DNA of 7,257 nt from JAISFI01 sp031552425 (GTDB lineage Bacteria > Bacteroidota > Bacteroidia > Bacteroidales > Azobacteroidaceae): contig JAVBMM010000053.1 in assembly GCA_031552425.1 (NCBI GenBank), positions 1 to 7,257 on the forward strand. Reading direction: 5' to 3'. This document shows, one piece after another, positions 1 through 5,793 of this stretch. Position 1 is the first letter of the stretch; each line of letters starts with the position of its first letter. The position numbers and the translations under genes were made by a program. A model generated the notes under the pieces. That model did no database searches and was not told where the DNA came from. It was given only the letters and a program-made list of their open reading frames with translations.

Positions 1-537
1 ATTGACTCCGCCATCCACTTCTATCAGCACATCAAGTCCTTTTTCTTTGATCATTGATTTTAATTGTGCCACTTTTTGAACTGAATGCTCAATAAAACGC
101 TGTCCTCCAAATCCCGGATTAACAGACATCAATAATACCATGTCCAAATCGCAAAGAATATCATCCAATAAATGAACCGGAGAATGAGGATTAAGTGTAA
201 CGGCGGCTTTCATTCCCGCCTCTTTAATTTGCCCTACCACTCGATGCAAATGGATACAAGCTTCATAATGTACATTCATCATATATGCGCCTATATCCTT
301 TACCCGAGAAACAAATTTTTGAGGTTCAACAATCATTAGGTGTACATCCAACGGTTTTTCGGAAATCTTCGCAACAGCTTCCATCACAGGAAATCCAAAC
401 GAAATATTAGGTACAAATACACCATCCATCACATCCAAGTGCAACCAATCAGCTTCACTTTTATTGATCATTTGAACCTCTTGTTCCAAATGAAGAAAAT
501 CTGCAGACAATAAAGAAGGGGCTATTTTACAACTCAT
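1..537 (-). CDS. rpe: Ribulose-phosphate 3-epimerase, 3' end cut off by window edge
   Basis: Cytosolic enzyme of the pentose phosphate pathway that interconverts D-ribulose 5-phosphate and D-xylulose 5-phosphate. The visible 179 residues start at the ATG at 537 (MSCKIAPSLLSADF) and carry the family signatures in order along a TIM barrel: APSLLSADF (6-14), HLDVMDGVFVPN (33-44), DVHLMIVEP (64-72), VNPGFGGQ (139-146) and EVDGGVN (173-179). The four expected metal ligands are all present: H33, D35, H66 and D175; D35 and D175 are also the acid/base pair in this family. The frame is open to base 1, so roughly the last 35-40 residues (phosphate-binding end of the barrel) lie outside the window. It is divergent to glnS, with a consensus Bacteroidetes promoter about 24 nt upstream of the ATG. 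Nothing suggests it is broken. Identification is by recognised motifs and is secure. Confidence 0.96.
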   Translation of the reverse strand, partial: MSCKIAPSLLSADFLHLEQEVQMINKSEADWLHLDVMDGVFVPNISFGFPVMEAVAKISEKPLDVHLMIVEPQKFVSRVKDIGAYMMNVHYEACIHLHRVVGQIKEAGMKAAVTLNPHSPVHLLDDILCDLDMVLLMSVNPGFGGQRFIEHSVQKVAQLKSMIKEKGLDVLIEVDGGVN

Positions 538-560
538 AAGTCAGTCTCTTTACGTAGCGA

Positions 561-591
561 CAAAGATAATGTATTATTTTGGCATGTCAAA
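561..591 (-). promoter_or_regulatory. rpe promoter, Bacteroidetes primary-sigma type
   Basis: On the minus strand, TTTG (591-588) is followed after 19 nt by TATCTTTG (568-561), an exact match to the TAnnTTTG -7 element with the expected -33 spacing. Transcription would start near 554, giving a leader of about 17 nt before the rpe ATG at 537. The -33 element abuts that of the opposite glnS promoter. The match is seen directly; activity is inferred. Confidence 0.72.
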
Positions 592-623
592 TTTGTATCA
601 TATTTTTAAATCATGTACCTTTG
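592..623 (+). promoter_or_regulatory. glnS promoter, Bacteroidetes primary-sigma type
   Basis: TTTG (592-595) is followed after 20 nt by TACCTTTG (616-623), an exact TAnnTTTG match at the expected spacing. Transcription would start near 630, leaving about 26 nt of AT-rich leader before the glnS ATG at 656. No Shine-Dalgarno sequence is visible there, which is usual in this phylum. The match is seen directly; activity is inferred. Confidence 0.75.
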
Positions 624-655
624 CCACTTAAAAATCAATCAGTCCATAAATCAAC

Positions 656-2368
656 ATGACAGAAGCTAATCCGCTTGAAGAAGAAAAAAAATCTCTCAAT
701 TTTATCGAAGCAATTGTAGAGAAAGATTTAGCAGAAGGAAAAAATAGCAGAAAGATACAAACTCGTTTCCCTCCGGAACCCAACGGATACTTACATATAG
801 GACATGCAAAAGCCATTTGTATGGATTTCGGAATCGCTCAAAAGTACAATGGAGTTTGCAATCTACGTTTTGATGACACCAATCCATCTAAAGAAGATGT
901 GGAATATGTTGATTCTATTAAAGAAGATATTCAATGGTTGGGGTTTCAATGGGGAAATGAATATTATGCTTCTGATTACTTTCAACAATTATGGGATTTT
1001 GCAATAGCTTTGATTAAAAATGACAAAGCATATATTGACGAGCAATCTTCTGAAAAAATAGCTGAACAAAAAGGGACTCCGACTCAGGCCGGAACAGAAA
1101 GTCCTTTCCGCAATCGTCCTGTTTCAGAAAGTTTAGAATTATTCAATAAAATGAATTCAGGAGAAATTGCAGAAGGTTCTATGGTATTACGCGCCAAAAT
1201 AGACATGGCGTCTTCTAACATGCATTTTCGTGACCCTATCATTTATCGTGTCATTCATCATCCTCACCACAAAACCGGGACCTCTTGGAAAGCTTATCCG
1301 ATGTATGACTTCGCACATGGGGAGAGCGATTATTTTGAAGGGGTAACCCATTCTATTTGCACCTTGGAATTTGTTGTACACCGCCCTTTATATGATTGGT
1401 TCATTGACGAGTTAAAAAAATTACATCCAGAAGATGGAGAATATCGTCCGAGGCAATACGAATTCAACAGACTAAGTCTTACATACACTGTAATGAGCAA
1501 AAGAAAGTTGCTTCAATTGGTAAAAGAAGGATATGTGAACGGATGGGATGATCCACGGATGCCAACTTTATGTGGTTACCGCAGAAGAGGATATACACCA
1601 GAATCTATCAGAAATTTCATCAACAGGATAGGATACACAAAATATGATGGTATTATTGATGTTGCGTTATTGGAACACTCTATCCGGGAAGATTTAAACT
1701 ATAAAGCCAAAAGAGTATCAGCTGTACTAAATCCGGTAAAATTGATTATTACCAATTATCCAGAAAATCAAACAGAAATGATGGAAGCCGTTAACAATCC
1801 GGAAGATGAAAACATGGGTAGCCATGAGATTATCTTTAGTCGGGAATTATTAATAGAACGAGAGGATTTTATGGAAGACGCTCCTAAAAAATTCTTCCGT
1901 ATGACTCCAGGACAAGAAGTCCGTTTGAAAAATGCATATATAGTTAAATGTACTGGATGTAAGAAAAATGAGAAAGGTATCGTAGAAGAAATATATGCCG
2001 AATATGATCCTATGACACGAAGTGGTATGCCCGAAAGTAACAGAAAAGTCAAAGGAACATTGCACTGGCTATCGGAAAAATATAGTTATCCGGCAGAAGT
2101 AAGATTGTACGACCGATTATTCCTTGTTGAAAATCCGAATGAAGATAAAGAAAAAGATTTCAAAGAATTGCTAAATCCTGATTCTTTACAAATCTTAACC
2201 AATTGCCGGGTAGAAGCAGAATTACTTTCTGCAAAACCATATGATAATTTTCAATTTCAACGTTTGGGATACTTTAACGTAGATCCGGACAGTAAAGATG
2301 GAAATTTAATTTTCAATCGTACCGTATCCTTAAAGGACACATGGACAAAAATAAAAGACAAAGACTAA
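656..2368 (+). CDS. glnS: Glutamine--tRNA ligase (GlnRS)
   Basis: Cytosolic class I aminoacyl-tRNA synthetase that charges tRNA-Gln with glutamine using ATP. The product has 570 residues, close to the 554 of the E. coli enzyme. The catalytic domain carries the HIGH signature (PPEPNGYLHIGHAK, 39-52), RFDDTNP (71-77), HFRDPIIYRV (190-199), the THSICTLEF block (231-239) and the second ATP motif VMSKR (279-283). CTLEF together with VMSKR points to GlnRS rather than a glutamate enzyme, and the GWDDPRMPT block (296-304) agrees. The C-terminal half (from about 350) is the two-barrel anticodon-binding region, with RMTPGQEVRLKNAY (415-428), a CTGC pair at 432-435 and the near-terminal FNVDPDS and NRTVSLKDTW blocks, so the protein is complete. 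The start is the first ATG after a good promoter, and the MTEANPLEEE leader precedes the conserved KKSLNFIEAIVEKDL segment. The TPR gene follows after 42 nt. It belongs to the discriminating GlnRS type, so this organism probably charges tRNA-Gln directly. Confidence 0.97.
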   Translation: MTEANPLEEEKKSLNFIEAIVEKDLAEGKNSRKIQTRFPPEPNGYLHIGHAKAICMDFGIAQKYNGVCNLRFDDTNPSKEDVEYVDSIKEDIQWLGFQWGNEYYASDYFQQLWDFAIALIKNDKAYIDEQSSEKIAEQKGTPTQAGTESPFRNRPVSESLELFNKMNSGEIAEGSMVLRAKIDMASSNMHFRDPIIYRVIHHPHHKTGTSWKAYPMYDFAHGESDYFEGVTHSICTLEFVVHRPLYDWFIDELKKLHPEDGEYRPRQYEFNRLSLTYTVMSKRKLLQLVKEGYVNGWDDPRMPTLCGYRRRGYTPESIRNFINRIGYTKYDGIIDVALLEHSIREDLNYKAKRVSAVLNPVKLIITNYPENQTEMMEAVNNPEDENMGSHEIIFSRELLIEREDFMEDAPKKFFRMTPGQEVRLKNAYIVKCTGCKKNEKGIVEEIYAEYDPMTRSGMPESNRKVKGTLHWLSEKYSYPAEVRLYDRLFLVENPNEDKEKDFKELLNPDSLQILTNCRVEAELLSAKPYDNFQFQRLGYFNVDPDSKDGNLIFNRTVSLKDTWTKIKDKD

Positions 2369-2398
2369 AAACAATTTTCATTTTGTAATTTAGTCTTT
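2360..2398 (+). terminator. Weak stem-loop over the glnS stop codon, possible terminator or attenuator
   Basis: The arms AAAGACTAAA (2360-2369) and TTTAGTCTTT (2389-2398) are perfectly complementary over 10 bp. Inside them ACAA (2371-2374) can pair with TTGT (2383-2386) around an 8-nt loop. The glnS stop codon (2366-2368) lies in the left arm, and the right arm ends in a short T-run. The stem has few G-C pairs and the T-tract is short, so full termination is doubtful; partial termination or 3'-end protection before the TPR gene is equally likely. The pairing is seen directly; the role is inferred. Confidence 0.4.
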
Positions 2399-2410
2399 TA
2401 CGAATATTTT

Positions 2411-3508
2411 ATGCTTAATTTCGACGATAATAATCTTGAAGAAAATGAAGATTCTTTTTCCGATTCTTTCTTAGAATGGGACGAATCTCAAAAAAAAGGT
2501 CTTCCTCCGGGTTATTTTGATCCTGACGAACTTTGTGAAATCATTGACACATATCTTTCTCTAGATAAAGTAGCAGAAGGCAAAATTGCTTTGGAATATG
2601 CCTTAAGGGTACACCCTGACAATGAAGATATGATATATGATATCATGCAAATCCTGAATGATTATGAATTATGGGATGATTTGCTGTATCTAACAAATCA
2701 ATATAAGCATATCGAACAGGTATGGATAGATGGGCATAAAATAACCTCACTTCTTCATCTCGGAATGGAAGAAAATGCTTTTACCTGTTTCAGGCAGGCT
2801 AAACAAAAATATGCTTCAAACAAAGAAGATTTATCTATCATTTATCAAGCTATGGCAGAAGCCTTGTATGATATAGATCTCTACGATGCTGCTATTAATG
2901 TTATTAAAGAAATTCTTTCTAAAATAGACATTGAGGAAAAAGAAGATTTATTGTGGATACAGTTACAAAGCTATTTAGCCTTGAAAGATACTGAAAATGT
3001 TCAAAAACTATGTGATCAAATTATCAAGAGTAATCCTATGGATGCTGAAACCTGGAGTCGGCTAGGATTAATTTATAAAGAAATAGGAGAAAAAGAAAAG
3101 TCGATAGATGCTTTTGAATTTGCAGCATCCTTAGGGAAAAAAGAGCCTATTGATATGTTGAATTTGATTTATTCATATAAAGAAAACGGAAATTTCCTAA
3201 AGGCACTTGAAATAGTAGATGAATATTTAGATAAATCTCCTAATGATTATATCATTAATCTTTTGGCTTCTAATATTTGCATGGAGATTGAAGATTGGGA
3301 AAAAGCACTGAAATATACGGATAAAGCCATATCTATTGGTCCGTCATCTGATTTTTTATATTTATATAAAAGTAAATGTTTCCTTAAATTAGGAGAAGTA
3401 AAAAAGGCAATCAAAGCTTTAGATGATGGCATTATTAAAAGTGGTGATAAATCAAATGAATTAAAGTCTGAATTAGAAAGAATAAAAAAAGAAAATCCTG
3501 AATATTAA
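2411..3508 (+). CDS. TPR-repeat protein of unknown function
   Basis: The product has 365 residues with no signal peptide or membrane segment, so it is probably cytosolic. It opens with a very acidic, Asn/Ser-rich tail (about 1-25) and a GLPPGYFDP linker (30-38). An all-helical repeat array fills the rest. Helix pairs of TPR type are visible at about 39-71 (ending ALRVHPDN), 213-246 (WSRLGLIYKEIGEKEKSIDA), 247-279 (ALEIVDEYLDKSPND), 280-313 (WEKALKYTDKAISIGPSS) and 314-347 (KAIKALDDGIIKSGD). The middle (about 85-205) looks like degenerate repeats of the same kind. TPR arrays bind other proteins; no enzymatic motif is seen and I cannot assign a partner. The gene lies 42 nt after glnS and 17 nt before dedA on the same strand, which suggests a shared transcript. 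There is no Shine-Dalgarno sequence. From memory, similar proteins sit next to glnS or dedA in other Bacteroidales, but I could not check this. Confidence 0.85.
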   Translation: MLNFDDNNLEENEDSFSDSFLEWDESQKKGLPPGYFDPDELCEIIDTYLSLDKVAEGKIALEYALRVHPDNEDMIYDIMQILNDYELWDDLLYLTNQYKHIEQVWIDGHKITSLLHLGMEENAFTCFRQAKQKYASNKEDLSIIYQAMAEALYDIDLYDAAINVIKEILSKIDIEEKEDLLWIQLQSYLALKDTENVQKLCDQIIKSNPMDAETWSRLGLIYKEIGEKEKSIDAFEFAASLGKKEPIDMLNLIYSYKENGNFLKALEIVDEYLDKSPNDYIINLLASNICMEIEDWEKALKYTDKAISIGPSSDFLYLYKSKCFLKLGEVKKAIKALDDGIIKSGDKSNELKSELERIKKENPEY

Positions 3509-3525
3509 CAATCTTATTTTTTAAC

Positions 3526-4176
3526 ATGGAATTTTTTGGATCAATGCAAGATGTAATCAATTTTTTCAGTAGTATTTCTCCAGTATACATATATTTAGCC
3601 GTATTGGGGTTAATGACTATTGAAAGCTCTTTTATCCCTTTTCCTTCTGAAATTGTTATTCCTCCTGCAGCAATGTTGGCAGCTACTCCACAAGGAGAAA
3701 ATATCAGCTTGGTAATGATTTTTATAGCTGGAACAATAGGCTGTCTACTTGGCGCTTATATTAACTATTTTCTTGGAAAATATCTTGGACGTCCTGTGGT
3801 TTATAAGCTTTCCAATACACGGTTTGCCCATGCTTGTCTTGTTGACCAAGAAAAAATAGAAAAAGCTGAAAATTATTTCAATAAACATGGAAAAGCTTCT
3901 ACGTTTATCGGCAGATTGGTACCTGTAATCCGTCAATTTATTTCCATTCCTGCAGGAATGTCCGGTATGAATCTCGGACAATTCAGTTTTTATACCTTTT
4001 TAGGTGGCGGTTTATGGAATATTATCCTTATCCTCCTTGGATATTTTGTTTTGATACAGGGGTTAGATTTATTTGATAAGTATTTTGTAGAATTGTCTAT
4101 TACAATGTTGGTTTTGGGTGTTTTATTCATTCTTTATCTGGCATACAGCGGAATGAAGAAACAAAAACAAAAATAG
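3526..4176 (+). CDS. DedA-family (SNARE-associated/VTT domain) inner-membrane protein
   Basis: A 216-residue multi-pass membrane protein. Hydrophobic stretches lie at about 18-32, 43-53 (probably re-entrant), 61-86, 152-177 and 188-208, and the tail is basic (KKQKQK). DedA signatures are clear: ESSFIPFPSE (33-42), whose E33 and E42 occupy the places of the essential acidic pair in E. coli YqjA (E39, D51), and FIGRLVPVIRQFISIPAG (127-144) with the family's two key arginines, R130 and R136. DedA proteins support membrane homeostasis and, in characterised members such as UptA, move undecaprenyl phosphate back across the membrane for cell-wall recycling. That role is plausible here but not shown by the sequence. 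The ESSFIPFPSE form resembles the YngC/UptA-like branch. The ATG at 3526 follows the TPR stop by 17 nt, so co-transcription is likely. The stop lies 2 bp from the end of the convergent AEC gene. Confidence 0.93.
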   Translation: MEFFGSMQDVINFFSSISPVYIYLAVLGLMTIESSFIPFPSEIVIPPAAMLAATPQGENISLVMIFIAGTIGCLLGAYINYFLGKYLGRPVVYKLSNTRFAHACLVDQEKIEKAENYFNKHGKASTFIGRLVPVIRQFISIPAGMSGMNLGQFSFYTFLGGGLWNIILILLGYFVLIQGLDLFDKYFVELSITMLVLGVLFILYLAYSGMKKQKQK

Positions 4177-4178
4177 GA

Positions 4179-5126
4179 TTACAGGTATCCCATCGATTTC
4201 AATACATAGACAAACAAAAAAATCGTAAAACAAGAAAAAAGTGTGGTTGCGACAACAATTTGAGCGGAAAGTTCCCCGTCACAACCCATATTTTCAGCCA
4301 TAATGTAACTAACTACTGCTGTGGGTGTCGCAAACAAGCACAATAAAGCACACAGTTCTATTCCTCTAAATCCCATATAAATGAAGACTAATGTTGTCAT
4401 AAATGGGACAATAAGCAGCCGAGCAATTGTTGCAAAAAACACTTTCCATAAATTACCTGACAACTCCTTGAATTTAAACTGGCCTCCCATTACAAAAAGG
4501 GCTAAGGGTGTTGCAATACCAGCTAATTCTGTCATCGGTTTATTCACATATGAAGGAAAATTTATTCCACAAAATCCCACTAACAATCCCGCCAAACATC
4601 CTATAACCAATGGGTTTTTCAAAATATCTATCAACAATTTTTTCAAAGAAAGTTTATCTGTTCTATCTTCTGAAAAAAAAGAAAGGATACAAACTGCAGA
4701 AATGTTATAAACAGGGATTATTACTGTCAACAGCATAGTAATGGGTAACAATGCTGCTTTGCCATACATACTTGTAGCCAATGGAATTCCATAAATAATA
4801 AAATTACTACGATAAATTCCTTGTATCAAACTTCCCTGTTGTCCACGTTTTTTGATAAAAAAAGGGACAATCAATATAGCTAATATAATGATGGAAAAAA
4901 CGCCACCCAACGCCGCATAAATCAATCGAGAACTAGAAAATCCTCCGTGAAAATTAGATTGTATATTTTGAAACAACATCAAAGGAAGTGAAAACCTAAA
5001 AACAAACTTATTTGTTTCGGAAAGGAAAGTATCGGATACAAAGTTTATTTGTTTGGCAACATATCCTAACGCCATCAAAATGAAAAGCGGAGCAACAGCA
5101 TTAATGGAAAATAAAAAATTACTCAT
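4179..5126 (-). CDS. AEC-family (auxin efflux carrier-like) transporter
   Basis: A 315-residue inner-membrane carrier with about ten hydrophobic segments (roughly 8-24, 38-53, 68-91, 105-120, 127-150, 173-188, 200-214, 228-250, 257-277 and 288-310), the fold of the bile/arsenite/riboflavin transporter superfamily. Family features are visible: NKFVFRFSLPLMLF (39-52), QGIYRSNFIIYGIPLA (102-117), NPLVIGCLAG (171-180), the broken helix TPLALFVMGG (206-215) and the C-terminal PTAVVSYIMAENMGCD (268-283). Bacterial AEC members export or take up organic anions such as malate or malonate; the substrate cannot be read here. I chose the ATG at 5126 (MSNFLFSINAVAPLF) over the in-frame ATG at 5153. It puts the hydrophobic first helix at the N-terminus, has AAAAGGA 11 nt upstream, and overlaps the preceding stop as ATGA, a translational-coupling arrangement. 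It is convergent with dedA, with only 2 bp between the stops. Confidence 0.93.
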   Translation of the reverse strand: MSNFLFSINAVAPLFILMALGYVAKQINFVSDTFLSETNKFVFRFSLPLMLFQNIQSNFHGGFSSSRLIYAALGGVFSIIILAILIVPFFIKKRGQQGSLIQGIYRSNFIIYGIPLATSMYGKAALLPITMLLTVIIPVYNISAVCILSFFSEDRTDKLSLKKLLIDILKNPLVIGCLAGLLVGFCGINFPSYVNKPMTELAGIATPLALFVMGGQFKFKELSGNLWKVFFATIARLLIVPFMTTLVFIYMGFRGIELCALLCLFATPTAVVSYIMAENMGCDGELSAQIVVATTLFSCFTIFLFVYVLKSMGYL

Positions 5127-5144
5127 TTTAATTTCATTCCTTTT
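5123..5144 (-). promoter_or_regulatory. AEC-gene ribosome binding site and ATGA stop/start overlap
   Basis: On the minus strand AAAAGGA (5144-5138) lies 11 nt before the ATG at 5126. That ATG shares bases with the TGA stop (5125-5123) of the upstream PhoU-like remnant, giving ATGA. The overlap decides the AEC start and suggests its translation is coupled to the upstream remnant. A purine-rich site of this sort is not obvious before the other genes in the window. Confidence 0.6.
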
Positions 5145-5401
5145 GTACACCAAGCTTCAACAACATTAATCACATAATCTCCCAGCCTTTCACATTCGGA
5201 AATAAAATCCATGTAATAAACACCATCTTGATAATCATATTTTTTGGCATTTACATTTTCGATATTATTGGCTTTCAATCTGTTTCTAAAAGTATTAATC
5301 TCATTCTCAATGTTATATGAAGAATTAGCATCTGCTTCTTGAGGTTCTTTTCCTTTAAGAATAAAAATCATTTTCATTTTTACGTAATATAATTCTTTCA
5401 G
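5123..5401 (-). pseudogene. Na/Pi cotransporter relic, C-terminal PhoU-like fragment
   Basis: This frame stays open from a TAA at 5404-5402 to the TGA at 5125-5123, with the first ATGs at 5377 and 5371. It gives 84 residues from the ATG at 5377, or 92 codons counting the open frame upstream. The content is the last helices of the PhoU-like domain that ends many bacterial Na+/phosphate cotransporters: SYNIENEINTFRNRLK, then YDYQDGVYYMDFISECERLG, then DYVINVVEAW. The segment before the ATG (LKELYYVK) also fits this domain, so homology begins at the junction near 5400 rather than at the ATG. It lacks the transport domains and the first half of PhoU. It lies in a different frame from the N-terminal fragment, whose coding overlaps it by 23 nt (5355-5377). 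No stops have accumulated, so the lesion is either recent or the stub is still translated as a leader for the AEC gene. Confidence 0.8.
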
Positions 5402-5699
5402 TTACCGTAGTTCCCACATTCGCTCCCATAATTACACTGATGGATTGAGCCAACGTGAGTAATCCTGCATTAACAAAACTTACAACCATTACTGTTGTGG
5501 CAGAAGATGATTGTACCAAAGCCGTGATCAACATCCCTGTTAAAACTCCGGTAAAACGGTTGGTTGTCATTGCCGAAAGAATATTTCGCATCTTATCTCC
5601 AGACACTTTTTGTAATCCTTCGCTCATTATTTTCATTCCATAAAGGAATAAACCCAAAGAACCGACAAGTTTTAAAAAATCAAAAAATGAATATTCCAC
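5355..5699 (-). pseudogene. Na/Pi cotransporter relic, N-terminal fragment
   Basis: An open frame of 114 residues starting with GTG at 5699; the codon just before it is an in-frame TAA, so no longer start is possible. It is the N-terminus of a PNaS/NptA-type Na+-dependent phosphate cotransporter: SLGLFLYGMKIMSEGLQ (14-30), MTTNRFTGVLTGMLITALVQ (44-63) with the first QSSS motif at 63-66, and SVIMGANVGTTVT (88-100). These segments would form the first membrane helices and half of the sodium/phosphate site. Recognisable homology stops at T100; the remaining 14 residues (ERIILRKNENDFYS) are unrelated and come from reading the C-terminal fragment in the wrong frame. Intact relatives have two inverted QSSS repeats plus a PhoU domain, in total more than 500 residues, so most of the protein is missing and transport activity is very unlikely. 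It could be a GTG-started live stub, or the original ATG may have mutated. Confidence 0.82.
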
Positions 5700-5724
5700 T
5701 TATTTGTTTTGTTAATTATGGCGG

Positions 5725-5732
5725 CAAAAATA
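5725..5732 (-). promoter_or_regulatory. Candidate -7 element for the Na/Pi relic–AEC unit
   Basis: The minus strand reads TATTTTTG (5732-5725), matching TAnnTTTG, 25 nt before the GTG at 5699. No TTTG is found 19-21 nt further upstream, where an A-rich tract lies instead, so only half of the promoter pattern is met. If active, it would drive the relic and, through overlap, the AEC gene. Confidence 0.4.
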
Positions 5733-5740
5733 ATTCTTTT

Positions 5741-5773
5741 TTTTAGTTTTTTGTCTACATTCCTGTATATTTG
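5741..5773 (+). promoter_or_regulatory. Candidate promoter for the P-type ATPase gene
   Basis: TATATTTG (5766-5773) is an exact TAnnTTTG match, 20 nt before the ATG at 5794. At the expected -33 distance there is only TTTT (5741-5744, 21-nt spacing), a three-of-four match inside a T-rich tract. A true TTTG at 5750-5753 is too close. Transcription would start near 5780. The -7 match is seen directly; activity is inferred. Confidence 0.5.
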
Positions 5774-5793
5774 CAGAAAAAACGAAAACACAG

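Noticed and set aside
1768..2065. Minus-strand open frames inside glnS
   Set aside because: They overlap the anticodon-binding region of glnS, which is intact and conserved in sequence, and have no independent signals.
2382..2412. Possible TTTG–TAnnTT promoter just before the TPR gene
   Set aside because: The -7-like TATTTTAT overlaps the ATG at 2411 and lacks the TTTG ending, so it could only give a leaderless or truncated message.
4194..4225. CGATTT/AAATCG inverted repeat near the end of the AEC gene as a terminator
   Set aside because: The arms are only 6 bp with a 20-nt loop and no following T-tract on either strand, and it lies within coding sequence.
4381..4710. 109-codon plus-strand open frame
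   Set aside because: It lies wholly inside the AEC gene on the opposite strand. The AEC frame carries clear family motifs, while this one shows no recognisable domain, promoter or start context.
4179..5153. Longer AEC start at the ATG at 5153
   Set aside because: It adds a polar stretch before the first membrane helix, whereas the ATG at 5126 has AAAAGGA 11 nt upstream and the ATGA overlap typical of coupled genes.
5355..5401. A simple one-base sequencing error splitting an intact cotransporter gene
   Set aside because: Correcting the frame would still join codon 100 of the membrane domain to the final PhoU helices. The second QSSS repeat and the rest of the protein are absent, so a large deletion is needed.
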